Below are positions 16,387-25,650 of a DNA stretch of 64,000 nt, piece by piece (the first letter of the stretch is position 1; each line of letters begins with the position of its first letter). Location: positions 372,001 through 436,000 of the forward strand of contig JAHBVO010000005.1 of assembly GCA_019637435.1 (NCBI GenBank). The letters run 5' to 3'. A program made the translations under genes and the position numbers. Below the pieces are notes generated by a model. The model saw only the letters and a list, made by a program, of their open reading frames with translations, had not been told where the DNA came from and did no database searches. The stretch is from Candidatus Obscuribacterales bacterium (lineage in GTDB: Bacteria; Cyanobacteriota; Vampirovibrionia; Obscuribacterales; Obscuribacteraceae).

Positions 16387-17838
16387 ATGACTCAGAACGA
16401 AAGTCCCCAGATCCCTTATCTGCCGCATACCAAAGGCGATCGAGAGGCAATGCTGGAAACCATCGGCGCAAAGACTTTCGAAGATCTTGTCTCCCACATT
16501 CCGAAACAGCTTCGCATCGAAGCGCTGAAAGTTCGAGAAGGTCTTTCTGAGCTCGAACTCGTCAAAGAGATTCAAGCGCTGGCCGCAAAAAACACACCGG
16601 CTTCACAGCAACACTCATTCCTGGGCGGTGGTTCGTACCGTCGTTATGTGCCATCAGTGGTTTCACAGGTGATATCACGTTCGGAATTCGCGACCGCATA
16701 TACACCATACCAACCAGAAGTATCGCAAGGCAGCTTGCAGGTGATATACGAGTTCCAGACAGCGATTTGCCTGTTGACTGGAATGGATGTAGCGAACGCA
16801 TCGATGTACGACGGTCCGACTGCTTGTGCTGAAGCGGGTCTGATGGCCGCGCGACTGACCAACCGAAAAAAGATATCGATACTCCGCTCGGTAAACCCCG
16901 AATACCGCATGGTTTCTCACGCTTACGCAAAAGCATGCGGTCTCGAGTTTAACGTCATTGATACCGCCGACGGCATCGTGAAGACAGACGATCTCAAGCT
17001 CGATTCAGAAACAGCCGCGCTCATCGTCCAGTATCCTAACTTCTTTGGATGCTTCGAGGACCTGGAAGCGATTTCTAAAAAAGCCAAAGAAGCTGGCGCT
17101 TTGCTGGTTGTCGTAACCGATCCGATTGCTCTTTCAATTCTCACGCCACCAGGAGATCTGGGAGCGGACATCGTAGTCGGCGATGCTCAGCCCTGTGGAA
17201 ACTTCCTGTCATTCGGCGGTCCATCAGCCGGATACATGGCTTGCAAAAAGGATTTCGTCAGACAACTTCCCGGTCGACTTGCCGGCATCACAGTGGATAA
17301 GAACGGGAAACGCGCTTTCACACTGACGCTTCAAACTCGTGAGCAACACATCCGCCGGGCCCGAGCGACGTCCAACATCTGCACAAACCAGGCATTAAAC
17401 GCGCTTGCCATGCTGGTTTACCTCACCCTCCTCGGCAAGACCGGATTGCAGCAAATCGCCACAATCTCTTTGCAACGAACTCACTATTTGTTCGATCAGG
17501 TGACCAAACTCACTGGCGTCAAGCCTTTGTACAAGCATCAATTCTTCAATGAGTTTGTATTGAAATTCGATGCAAACGTCGAACACGTTTTCGAAAAGAT
17601 GCAAAGCAAAGGATATCTGCCGGGTATCACGTTAACGCGCATGCTTCCGGAACTGGAGAATTGCTTACTTGTCGCGGTCACCGAGATGAATTCGAAAGAA
17701 GAGCTCGACGGTTACGTCGCCGCCATGAAAGAGACTCTTGAAGAAATTGCCAGAGGGGATCTTGCCGGCACAAAAAATGACAATCTGAGAAAAAAAGAAG
17801 CTAAAGGCATGGCGTTAGCCGGCAAGCAAGAGTCTTAA
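16387..17838 (+). CDS. gcvPA: Glycine dehydrogenase (decarboxylating) subunit 1
   Basis: A 483-aa protein matching the N-terminal half of the glycine cleavage P protein, as found in organisms where GcvP is split into GcvPA and GcvPB. Seen blocks are IPYLPHTKGDREAMLETIG at the N-terminus, SFLGGGSYRRYVPSVV, TGMDVANASMYDGPTACAEA and TREQHIRRARATSNICTNQA. The PLP lysine resides in the partner subunit, which is not in this window. No glycine riboswitch was recognised in the 285 bases upstream. The pathway decarboxylates glycine and feeds C1 units to tetrahydrofolate with GcvH and GcvT. Confidence 0.93.
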   Translation: MTQNESPQIPYLPHTKGDREAMLETIGAKTFEDLVSHIPKQLRIEALKVREGLSELELVKEIQALAAKNTPASQQHSFLGGGSYRRYVPSVVSQVISRSEFATAYTPYQPEVSQGSLQVIYEFQTAICLLTGMDVANASMYDGPTACAEAGLMAARLTNRKKISILRSVNPEYRMVSHAYAKACGLEFNVIDTADGIVKTDDLKLDSETAALIVQYPNFFGCFEDLEAISKKAKEAGALLVVVTDPIALSILTPPGDLGADIVVGDAQPCGNFLSFGGPSAGYMACKKDFVRQLPGRLAGITVDKNGKRAFTLTLQTREQHIRRARATSNICTNQALNALAMLVYLTLLGKTGLQQIATISLQRTHYLFDQVTKLTGVKPLYKHQFFNEFVLKFDANVEHVFEKMQSKGYLPGITLTRMLPELENCLLVAVTEMNSKEELDGYVAAMKETLEEIARGDLAGTKNDNLRKKEAKGMALAGKQES

Positions 17839-17922
17839 CCAGAGAAAGAAATTGTTTGGGTTTGTATAATCGAACTCAGACATCAGCTGATGCTGGGTCG
17901 AAAGACTCGAGGAATTTTTCGG

Positions 17923-18741
17923 ATGCAATCAAATCATCGTCTTGAAGAACCCACTGCCCAGGATGGTTCGGAACAATCGCGAGACGAAAGAAATGGAAAC
18001 ACGACGGAGCCGGCAAAAAAATCGATGAACGTTGAGACTCAAAATTCGGACAAAGTCTCTATGGTGAAGGGGCTGTTCAGAGAAGGCATTGAGCTTGTCG
18101 TCGTCACACTCATTCTCCTTATCGTAATCAGACTCTGCATCGGCGAAGCTCGATATATACCTTCGGCATCAATGGAGCCGACTCTGCAGATCAACGACCG
18201 TTTAATCGTCGAGAAGATAACGAAAAATCTCGGTCACCCCATTCAAAGGGGCGACATTTTGGTTTTCTATCCGCCGCCGGTTGAGATGGGTGGGGTGGAC
18301 TTGAAAAACGATCCGCTCACGCTTCTGGGACGCTGGACCGGTCTGCCGTTCCTTCCCAACGATGCGGCGTTCATTAAACGGGTTGTCGGTCTTCCCGGAG
18401 ACCATATTCGCATTCAGCAGGGCGCCGGAGTTCTCGTCAACGGTCAGTTGCTGGACGAATCGGGCTACATAAAGGAAATTCCCAATTACGATCTCAACGT
18501 TCTGGGCGATATACAGGGGCGAAACACGCTTGGCGAATTTATTCACCCTTACGACAAGCGCCCGAACGACCCGATCATCGTGCCGGCTGGTCATCTTTTC
18601 ATGATGGGCGACAACCGCAACAACAGCGAGGACAGCCATGTCTGGGGTTTTCTGGACGAAAAACGAGTTATTGGTCGAGCCTGGGTGCTGATCTGGCGCC
18701 GATTAAACCCGCCGACATACCCGCCAATCTTGAGCGAATAG
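17923..18741 (+). CDS. lepB: Signal peptidase I
   Basis: A 272-aa protein from the ATG at 17923, chosen because GAGGAA lies 8 bases upstream; an earlier ATG at 17890 is possible but lacks a ribosome site. A polar, Glu/Asn-rich N-terminus of 50 residues precedes one membrane helix (55-73). The catalytic Ser is S83 in PSASMEPTL and the general-base Lys is K152 in AAFIKRVVGLPGD. The late box MGDNRNNSEDSHVWG is also typical. The enzyme removes signal peptides on the outer face of the inner membrane, and this window encodes many likely substrates. Confidence 0.93.
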   Translation: MQSNHRLEEPTAQDGSEQSRDERNGNTTEPAKKSMNVETQNSDKVSMVKGLFREGIELVVVTLILLIVIRLCIGEARYIPSASMEPTLQINDRLIVEKITKNLGHPIQRGDILVFYPPPVEMGGVDLKNDPLTLLGRWTGLPFLPNDAAFIKRVVGLPGDHIRIQQGAGVLVNGQLLDESGYIKEIPNYDLNVLGDIQGRNTLGEFIHPYDKRPNDPIIVPAGHLFMMGDNRNNSEDSHVWGFLDEKRVIGRAWVLIWRRLNPPTYPPILSE

Positions 18742-18978
18742 CCTCTGAAACCAGGTCTGACGACTGACGATAGAACACTGTTCAGGATGCGGAACCGGAG
18801 CCGCGTTTGCGCCGCGGCAGGTTGACATTATCGCTGTAAACCTCAATACTTCAATTTATCGCCGACGCACAGGGTCTCGAGCCTTGAAACTTGTTGTTTA
18901 GTTTCCCTTCGTCGCTTCAATTTTGCCGGAGCGATTGGGTATATAAGATCGGTGTTTCGTATTAAGGGGATTGGTTAA

Positions 18979-20490
18979 ATGGCTAAGGCTTCTGGCTCCC
19001 ACACTGCTTCTACGGGCAAACCAGCCTCGGAAGAGGACAAGAAGGCGAAAAAACCTGCAAAGGAAGCTGATAAGCCGAAAAAGGGCGCCAAAGCGCCTGT
19101 ATCCAAGAATGGCACGGCTAAGGACAAAGCCCCCGAACTTCACGCTTTCGAGGAAGAGCTCAATCGACGCGAAGTATCGCTTATCGAGCGCGAAATCAAA
19201 ACTATACGGATGCAGGAAGAACTAGATCGACTGCGTCCTCTTTCAGGTCTTTATCGTGTAGTGAAGGCGATGGCTACCGAAAGGCGCCTCGATTCGTTGC
19301 TCGACACTATCACCAGGGAAACGCAGGCGATGCTCAAAGCAGACCGCTGTAGCGTTTTCGTTGTCGATTCCACGACGGACGAACTCTGGACACAAGTAGC
19401 GCAAGGACTGGAAGGGTTCCGGATGATTCGCATACCGGTTTCCGGAACAAGCATCGTGGCTTGGTGTGCGCGTTCCGGCGACATCATCAATATTCCTGAC
19501 GCCTATGACGATGAGCGTTTCGACCCGGCCGTCGACAAGGCAACTGGCTACAGAACCAGAAGCGTACTGTGCGTCCCCATGCAGAACCGCAGTGGGCAAG
19601 TGATTGGTGTATTTCAGGTTTTAAACAAAAAAGACGGTCCGTTCACGAGCGAAGATGAAGACTGGCTTGAGGGCTTGGCGGCCGTCGCAGCTGGTTTGAT
19701 TGAACAAGCGCAGGCGTACCAGGAAATCGAAAGTTTCGTGGATCAGACGCTGATGGTGCTCGCTCAAACAATTGATAAACGCGACCCTCTCACTGCCGGT
19801 CACTCAATTCGCGTGACCAAGTACAGTCTGTTGATCGGACAATCACTGATCATTCCTGACGAAGACATAGATATTTTGCGGTATTCAGCGATGATGCACG
19901 ATTACGGCAAAATCGGCGTACCGGAAGCTGTGCTCTGGAAAAACGGCAGACTGACGCCGGAAGAGTATGCTTGCGTTCAAACACACGCACGCATCACTTT
20001 CGACTTGCTCTCCAATTTGCCTTTCACCAAGCGGCTTGCGGCAGTTCCATTCGTCGCGTCCTGCCACCATGAAAAGCTTGACGGTTCAGGTTATTACCGT
20101 GGACTCAAGGGAGAAGAAATTCCATTTCTTGCGAAGATCATCGCTGTGGCAGATGTGTTCGATGCACTAACGTCTGTTCGCCACTATCGTAATCGTATGC
20201 CCATAGACAAGGTTCACGAGATTCTCGAATCCGGTCGCAACAATCACTTTGAGAGCCGCTGCGTAGACGCATTTTTGCGCCTGCCGTGCCAGCAGGTGCT
20301 GAGCGTTATGGAGTCTGAGCGCGATAGAAACTCTAGCGAAGATCTCGAGCGTTTCGGCAACATCACCTGGGCTCGCCTCACTGAACTTGTCTCCGGAGCA
20401 GAGCCGAAAGGCGAAGAAGAAGGCATCGTAGATATCTTCGAACGCATGTACAACTTCGGTTTGCCTGAAGGCTATAAGGCTCTAGACTAA
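18979..20490 (+). CDS. GAF and HD-GYP domain phosphodiesterase
   Basis: A 503-aa cytoplasmic protein. Residues 1-50 are Lys/Ala-rich and likely disordered; 52-85 form a coiled coil; a GAF domain spans about 95-250 (DSLLDTITRETQAMLKADRC, then RSVLCVPMQNRSGQVIGVFQ). The C-terminal HD-GYP domain shows MMHDYGKIGVPE with the HD pair and HHEKLDGSGYYRG, where the GYP signature reads GYY. HD-GYP proteins usually hydrolyse cyclic di-GMP, and GAF can sense ligands or mediate dimers. The start has AAGGGGA 11 bases upstream. No receiver domain is present, so control is probably through GAF. Substrate is inferred from the family. Confidence 0.88.
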   Translation: MAKASGSHTASTGKPASEEDKKAKKPAKEADKPKKGAKAPVSKNGTAKDKAPELHAFEEELNRREVSLIEREIKTIRMQEELDRLRPLSGLYRVVKAMATERRLDSLLDTITRETQAMLKADRCSVFVVDSTTDELWTQVAQGLEGFRMIRIPVSGTSIVAWCARSGDIINIPDAYDDERFDPAVDKATGYRTRSVLCVPMQNRSGQVIGVFQVLNKKDGPFTSEDEDWLEGLAAVAAGLIEQAQAYQEIESFVDQTLMVLAQTIDKRDPLTAGHSIRVTKYSLLIGQSLIIPDEDIDILRYSAMMHDYGKIGVPEAVLWKNGRLTPEEYACVQTHARITFDLLSNLPFTKRLAAVPFVASCHHEKLDGSGYYRGLKGEEIPFLAKIIAVADVFDALTSVRHYRNRMPIDKVHEILESGRNNHFESRCVDAFLRLPCQQVLSVMESERDRNSSEDLERFGNITWARLTELVSGAEPKGEEEGIVDIFERMYNFGLPEGYKALD

Positions 20491-20782
20491 CTCTGAATTC
20501 GACGAACTCAGCCTGTGTAATTCGGCAGTCCAAATCTTCCGACTTGCTAAGACTTTTCTTAGATTGACACCATTTTCAAGCACAGGTTGTCGAGACCGCT
20601 GCCGGTGAGCTTTGACGCACTCGCCCAAAAGCGGGACTGGCAACGGAACGCAACGGTGAGTAACTTATGAAATGCTTCCTCTTTAAAAGCTGCCGGTGTT
20701 ATTTATAGAATCTATTTTGCCCGGCACTTACTATTCGCCGGCTCGTCGCTCGGTTTGAAACTTAGTGACCGCAATAGGAACT
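20491..20782. other. Intergenic region
   Basis: About 290 bases between the HD-GYP gene and the next secreted protein gene. No tRNA, riboswitch or repeat was recognised. Confidence 0.4.
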
Positions 20783-21742
20783 ATGACAACGACAAGACTA
20801 TTGAGCAAATCATTTTTCGCCGCACTACTGGCGGTAGCATTCATCGCGGAATGCGGTCCGCAGGCGTCCGCGCAAGCGCCCGGCGTCGGTCGTGGAAGAA
20901 TGGCCGGCATGGCTTTTCAAAATCCCGGAAGAGCACTGGAGTATGGTCAAACCGACGAGTATCTGAAGCTCGACAAAGAAGGCAAGCCGATTTATAAACC
21001 CGGCAAGGAGCCTAAGGAAAGCAATAAAACAGTCACTGTCTACGAAGACGAAAACGATGAAGTCGCAGACGCGGAGCCGGTTAAAGAAGGCGAAGTAACT
21101 ATTGTCGCCACAGTAGCGGTTCCCCACATGAAGAAGAGTCTCACGCAGGTTACTGCTTATCCCTATCCGATGAAGCCTCCGGTGATCAAACAGAAGATCA
21201 AACTGTTGCCGGACAAAGACAAACAGCTCAAACAGATGATGTTGTCGACCGGCTATTTCAGCCGCGCGTCGCTGGACGTACCGTATCCGCCCGGTGGCTG
21301 GCGTTGGCAATACGCTTTTTCCAAGGCAATCAAAAACAGCAAGATATCACTTCCGCACTCCATATTCGAGCACTACCAGTGGGCAGATCGAATGGTGCCG
21401 TTCATGAAAGAGCAAACCAAAATCTACAACAGGTTTGAACGTGAGCGTGTTGAAGCCTACAACGCCGCATTGGCCGAATACAACGACAACCGCACTGAGA
21501 TCGAAGACGTCTCTACGCAACGCGGACTGCAGCCCGTGCCGATGAAACGTGTGTACCTTAAGAGTGGCAAAGTAGGGTTGCACTATGCCGGAAATTTGAA
21601 GTCCGGCAAATGGTGGATTATCGCAACGCATCGCGTGCCTGGCTTGAAATACTTCTGGCTTTTGCCGGCTGAAATCGGCGACAAGAAAGAGCGCATTGTA
21701 TTGAACGAAGGCAATGCAATTTACGTCGAAGGCGGCTGGTAG
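20783..21742 (+). CDS. Secreted protein of unknown function
   Basis: A 319-aa protein from the ATG at 20783; a GTG at 20765 is an alternative start, and neither has a well-spaced ribosome site. A signal peptide is clear (LLSKSFFAALLAVAFIAECG, cleavage likely after ASA). The mature protein has a Lys/Glu/Pro-rich segment near residues 55-90, a Pro-Tyr-rich part (YPYPMKPP), a helical region rich in Glu/Tyr/Asn and a C-terminal beta-rich segment (YLKSGKVGLHYAGNLKSGKW). I recognise no family. It is monocistronic and faces the RNase J-like gene tail to tail. Confidence 0.6.
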   Translation: MTTTRLLSKSFFAALLAVAFIAECGPQASAQAPGVGRGRMAGMAFQNPGRALEYGQTDEYLKLDKEGKPIYKPGKEPKESNKTVTVYEDENDEVADAEPVKEGEVTIVATVAVPHMKKSLTQVTAYPYPMKPPVIKQKIKLLPDKDKQLKQMMLSTGYFSRASLDVPYPPGGWRWQYAFSKAIKNSKISLPHSIFEHYQWADRMVPFMKEQTKIYNRFERERVEAYNAALAEYNDNRTEIEDVSTQRGLQPVPMKRVYLKSGKVGLHYAGNLKSGKWWIIATHRVPGLKYFWLLPAEIGDKKERIVLNEGNAIYVEGGW

Positions 21743-21841
21743 TCGGCTTAGCGACAGATCTGCGTTTTCATCATGTTGCACTTGGTCGTTTCGAACGACC
21801 CGGGTTTCAAGATGTCTAGTCCAGCCAGTCGTTTGTAAGAA

Positions 21842-23584
21842 CTAATTGTTGAATGGAAATGACAGGTCGTGAAGAACCACCTGAACGGTCGGTTTAGCGC
21901 TCATTTTCGCTCGCAGCAGTTTCATAACGGTCTCGCGCAGTGACGACTTCAACGGACCAAGTTCCAGCCCGTCCTCTTGTCCGGGTAATTTATCGGCGAA
22001 TCTCTTCACGGTGCTCACTATGGCCTCGTTGAGTTCGTCCTGGGTATCGAGCCACTCTCGAGATTTGATGAAGCCCGAGGCACCGGCCGTGATACTGGGT
22101 CCGGAGACGATCTCACCTGAACCGTTCACCGCCAGTGATACCGTGACAACACCTTCCATGCTGAGCGCGCGGCGTTCCTGCACTGAGAAGGTCGTAACCC
22201 GTTCCCCTTGCTCGCGGTTGTACAGAACCGATTGAGACTCTACGGTTCCAATAACCGACGCGACTCCATTTTTAACTTCCAGAATATCGCCGTTTTTAAT
22301 TGGAAACACGTTTTCTTCGTCCATACCCCATTCGATGGCAAGCTGCGCGTGGTGCATGATATGGCGACCTTCGCCGACGGTCGGAATAAAATATCTGGGT
22401 CTGGTCATCGACAGCATCAGCTTGAGTTCCTCACGGCTTGCATGTTTACTCACATGCACCGCAGGACCTTGAATTGTCTTAACTCCCAATGACAGCAGTT
22501 GATCGAGCACTTGAGCCATGTGGCGCAATTTGCCCGGCACGATGTTTGCCGAATAGATCACGGTGTCGCCGTCTTTCAGCTTGGCATCGGGATTTCGGCC
22601 GAAGGCGAGCACGTCCAGAACGATCAACGGTTCTTCATCAATACCACTGGCGATTACTAGCACTTCTTCGTCAGGAAGAGAGCGCAACTGTTCGACAGTC
22701 GCTTCGATTTGGCGATCATATATAAGATTGCCGGTGACTACTGCGGACAATGCGGTGGCGACTAGTGATTCTCCACTGAGCACCACTTTGCGACCGGTTG
22801 CCAGCGCGACATCGAACAAGATTTGCAGGCGATGAGTGTTTGTGCCGGGGAAAACAACAAAGACTCGACCTTTCGCGTTCTTCACGTGTTTGAGCAATTC
22901 AGCCTTGACGCTGATTTCCGATGGCGTATATCCGCGGTTTTCAACCCCGGCCGAATCGCTTATCAATGCCAGGACGCCTTTATCTCCGCTACCCGCTAAA
23001 CCGTTTATGTCCAAAAATCGCTTATCTACAGGCGTCTGATCCAGTTTGAAACTCGAGGTATAAACGACAACACCCTCAGGAGTGGTTATTCGAAGCGCGC
23101 AGGCATCAGCGATTGCATTATTGACATGCATCCACTCCACTTCGAATGGTCCGATCTGGTACGCCTTGCGAACCTCAACAGTATCGAGAACCTCGGCAAG
23201 CAAGTTTTGCTCCGCGGTCCGCGTCGGCGAGGCGATATTCGACTGGCTGAGCAGTTGCGAAACAAACCTCGGCGCCATGACCTTTGGGATAGCAAGGTGC
23301 CGGAGAAGATAGTTGACTGCTCCACAATGCTCTTCGTGACCATTGGTGAGCAAGAGCGCGAGAATGCGCTCTTGATTAGCCTCGAGAAAGTTAGTGTTCG
23401 GGAAAAGCAGATCGACGCCCGGCAGATCCTCAGCCGGATATGCCGCACCGGCATCGACAAGAATCATCTCGCCGCCAAATTGCAGAATCCAGAGCATCTG
23501 CCCGAGCTCATTTTGCCCACCCAGTGGGATCAGAGCGAGGCTGTCATATTGTATGTCGGCGGTACCGGTGGCGATGTGTGCCAT
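21842..23584 (-). CDS. RNase J-family protein lacking metal-binding residues (probable pseudoenzyme)
   Basis: A 580-aa protein with the full RNase J architecture: beta-lactamase, beta-CASP (VFVVFPGTNTHRLQILFD, then PGKLRHMAQVLDQLL) and C-terminal domains, and the VHVSKHASREELKLML block. The metal ligands of the active site are changed. The HxHxDH motif reads N81-G-H83-E-E85-H86, the motif III His is N156 (VNNAIAD), the GDF Asp is S178 (TSSF), and the HGEYR His is Val in PTVGEGR. Loss at five positions argues against normal ribonuclease activity. It may be a regulatory or structural partner of another RNase J, comparable in idea with B. subtilis J2. No intact paralogue is in this window. Confidence 0.85.
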   Translation of the reverse strand: MAHIATGTADIQYDSLALIPLGGQNELGQMLWILQFGGEMILVDAGAAYPAEDLPGVDLLFPNTNFLEANQERILALLLTNGHEEHCGAVNYLLRHLAIPKVMAPRFVSQLLSQSNIASPTRTAEQNLLAEVLDTVEVRKAYQIGPFEVEWMHVNNAIADACALRITTPEGVVVYTSSFKLDQTPVDKRFLDINGLAGSGDKGVLALISDSAGVENRGYTPSEISVKAELLKHVKNAKGRVFVVFPGTNTHRLQILFDVALATGRKVVLSGESLVATALSAVVTGNLIYDRQIEATVEQLRSLPDEEVLVIASGIDEEPLIVLDVLAFGRNPDAKLKDGDTVIYSANIVPGKLRHMAQVLDQLLSLGVKTIQGPAVHVSKHASREELKLMLSMTRPRYFIPTVGEGRHIMHHAQLAIEWGMDEENVFPIKNGDILEVKNGVASVIGTVESQSVLYNREQGERVTTFSVQERRALSMEGVVTVSLAVNGSGEIVSGPSITAGASGFIKSREWLDTQDELNEAIVSTVKRFADKLPGQEDGLELGPLKSSLRETVMKLLRAKMSAKPTVQVVLHDLSFPFNN

Positions 23585-23694
23585 GAATCAATCACGTGTA
23601 AGCTATCAAACAATTGTATAGGTGTTCGCTTGTGGGATCTTCTAAAAACTCATAAGGCGTAAAATCTCATTATCGTTATTCGAGGTTGCAACTC

Positions 23695-25227
23695 ATGAAA
23701 ACCACTCTCCCAACCGCCGAGGATTTGCTATTTGGACCAGCGCTCTCGGATAAAAAACATAAAGCGATCATCCAGGCGCTGAAGGATGACGAGGTTGAGG
23801 ATAGTTACGAACAGTTTTACAGCCGCGTCGGCGGTTTCGAAAAATTTCTGCAAGACAAAGGCGTCAAGAAAGGCGACGTGCTCGTTTTCTTGAGCCCTAA
23901 CACCATCGCCCTTGCGGTCGGAATCCTGGGCACCTGGCGCAATGAAGCCATGGCTGTTCCAATCGACTTCAAGATGACTGCCCCTGAAGTGGCGAATGTG
24001 GTGAAGAGCACCAGGGCAAAATACATCTTCATGTCCAAGCGTTTTCCAGAGAAAGATAAACTGCGAACGCTTCTGGCAGACGATCAAGATAAGATTTTGG
24101 AACTCGAACTCTCTGTTCCGGAGCCGAGCGAAGCGTTTGCTTATGAACAGAAACCGTTCACAGACGATTTCGATGCACTGATGATTTTAACGTCGGGAAC
24201 CACCGGCGTTCCGAAAGGCGCTGTGCATACGTTTAAAACGTTGATAGCGAACCTGGTTGAACTCGGAGAAGTGGCTGCGCTCGATAACGATATCAAGTCG
24301 CTTTTGCCGCTTCCAGTGAGCCACATCTTCGGTCTTGAAGTCCTCTCCGCCTGCTTGATGCACGGTGCCACCACTATTTTTGCGGAATTGGAACCGACAA
24401 AGTTTGTTCAAGCCATAAACGGTTATAAACCTGAAATCATTTCCGGTGTTCCGCTCATGTACGACGGACTGCTGCGTGCTCCGGCTTTAGCGGTGCATCT
24501 GGACAATGCAAAAATATTGCTCTGCGGAGGCGCACCACTACCGGTGGCGTTAGCCGAGGACTTCGAAAAGAGATATAAGAAACGGATCAACAATGGCTAC
24601 GGCTCGACCGAATCGAAAATTATCGCCTTGAATTTGGACGGACCGAAAGAATCTATCGGCAAAGTCGTGCCGTCTTGCAAGATCAACATCATCTCCGAAG
24701 ATGGGCAGAAGCAGCCGGAAGGCAAAGAGGGCGAGATTGTTATCGACAGCCCGCATCTTATGAAAGAATACTTCGATCAACCGGAGAAAACGAAAGAAGT
24801 GCTCACCGCCGATGGTTACAAAACCGGCGACGTGGGTTATTACAAAGACGGCTATCTGTTTATCTCCGGTCGTGCAAAAGATATGATCATCGTCGCGGGA
24901 AACAAAGTATTTCCCGGCGAAGTGGAAGGCGTACTGCTTAAGAGCAGGCTCGTCAAAGAAGCAGCGGTAACGGGCAAAGAGCACAGCCGTCTCGGTCAGA
25001 TAGTCAAAGCCACGCTCGTAATCTCAGATGATCGTCTGAGCAAATTCCTTGAGAGCAATGATGAAGAAGAGCGCAAAATCGCGCGCGAAGAAATCCTCAA
25101 AGAGTTGAAAGCGCACTGCGCCGAGAATCTGAAGCGCGAACTACGCCCAATGGAATGGGTCCTGCGACCGGCTTCCGAGCCGCTCCCGAAGACACGCGCC
25201 GGCAAAGTCGACAAAAAGCTGCTCTAA
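23695..25227 (+). CDS. Acyl-CoA synthetase (AMP-binding ligase)
   Basis: A 510-aa member of the ANL adenylating superfamily. Motifs in order: LTSGTTGVPKGAVHT (P-loop-like A3), NNGYGSTES (A5), YKTGDVGYYKDG (A7), SGRAKDMIIVAGNKVFPGEV (A8) and the final Lys in KTRAGKVDKKLL (A10). These features fit a medium/long-chain fatty acyl-CoA ligase; the acid substrate cannot be told from sequence. GAGGT lies 9 bases before the ATG at 23695, which is preferred over a TTG nine bases earlier. It is divergent from the RNase J-like gene and convergent with the B12-dependent mutase, which also acts on acyl-CoA. Confidence 0.9.
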   Translation: MKTTLPTAEDLLFGPALSDKKHKAIIQALKDDEVEDSYEQFYSRVGGFEKFLQDKGVKKGDVLVFLSPNTIALAVGILGTWRNEAMAVPIDFKMTAPEVANVVKSTRAKYIFMSKRFPEKDKLRTLLADDQDKILELELSVPEPSEAFAYEQKPFTDDFDALMILTSGTTGVPKGAVHTFKTLIANLVELGEVAALDNDIKSLLPLPVSHIFGLEVLSACLMHGATTIFAELEPTKFVQAINGYKPEIISGVPLMYDGLLRAPALAVHLDNAKILLCGGAPLPVALAEDFEKRYKKRINNGYGSTESKIIALNLDGPKESIGKVVPSCKINIISEDGQKQPEGKEGEIVIDSPHLMKEYFDQPEKTKEVLTADGYKTGDVGYYKDGYLFISGRAKDMIIVAGNKVFPGEVEGVLLKSRLVKEAAVTGKEHSRLGQIVKATLVISDDRLSKFLESNDEEERKIAREEILKELKAHCAENLKRELRPMEWVLRPASEPLPKTRAGKVDKKLL

Positions 25228-25344
25228 ATCTCGTCCATACGTGAGTCTCGGAGTCCGAAGAGTGTCGAAATCCCGGAGACGAACTTGTCTGTTTCGCGGT
25301 CCTTAACTTCGTTCCCTCAATAGCGGACGAGGTTAGGCGATCAA

Positions 25345-25410
25345 CAAAGCCGAAAACTCAACATTTGCGTAGGCATCCTTGACAGTTCAATGACCTTCAA
25401 AGCCGAAAAC
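25345..25410. repeat. 13-bp direct repeat pair
   Basis: The sequence CAAAGCCGAAAAC occurs at 25345-25357 and again at 25398-25410 in the intergenic region between two convergent genes. It is outside coding sequence and its role is unknown. Confidence 0.6.
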
Positions 25411-25561
25411 AAGACAAGCAGGGGCTTCCCGCCAGTTCACCTATTAACGGAACTGTCTTAAGGTCAGCAAAAGAGACCCAACCCGGAGTAGAACAGTGTC
25501 GGGAGACACAAAGTGGAACAGCGCTGAAACAAGCCGTTGGCGCCGTTTATTAGAACTCTGC

Positions 25562-25646
25562 ACTACTGGGAGCACGCTATCACTTACAGCACTGCTTTAA
25601 TCACAACACTGGATTACTCACAGTAATGCATTACTTACAGCACTGC
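25562..25646. repeat. 17-bp degenerate tandem repeat
   Basis: Four head-to-tail units of exactly 17 bp cover 25579-25646, with consensus ATTACTTACAGCACTGC, and a fifth weaker unit (10 of 17 matches) starts at 25562. Units 1 and 4 share a 14-bp identity. The array ends 4 bases before the stop codon of the mutase gene, so on the minus strand it forms the beginning of that gene's 3' untranslated region. Confidence 0.75.
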
Positions 25647-25650
25647 AACT

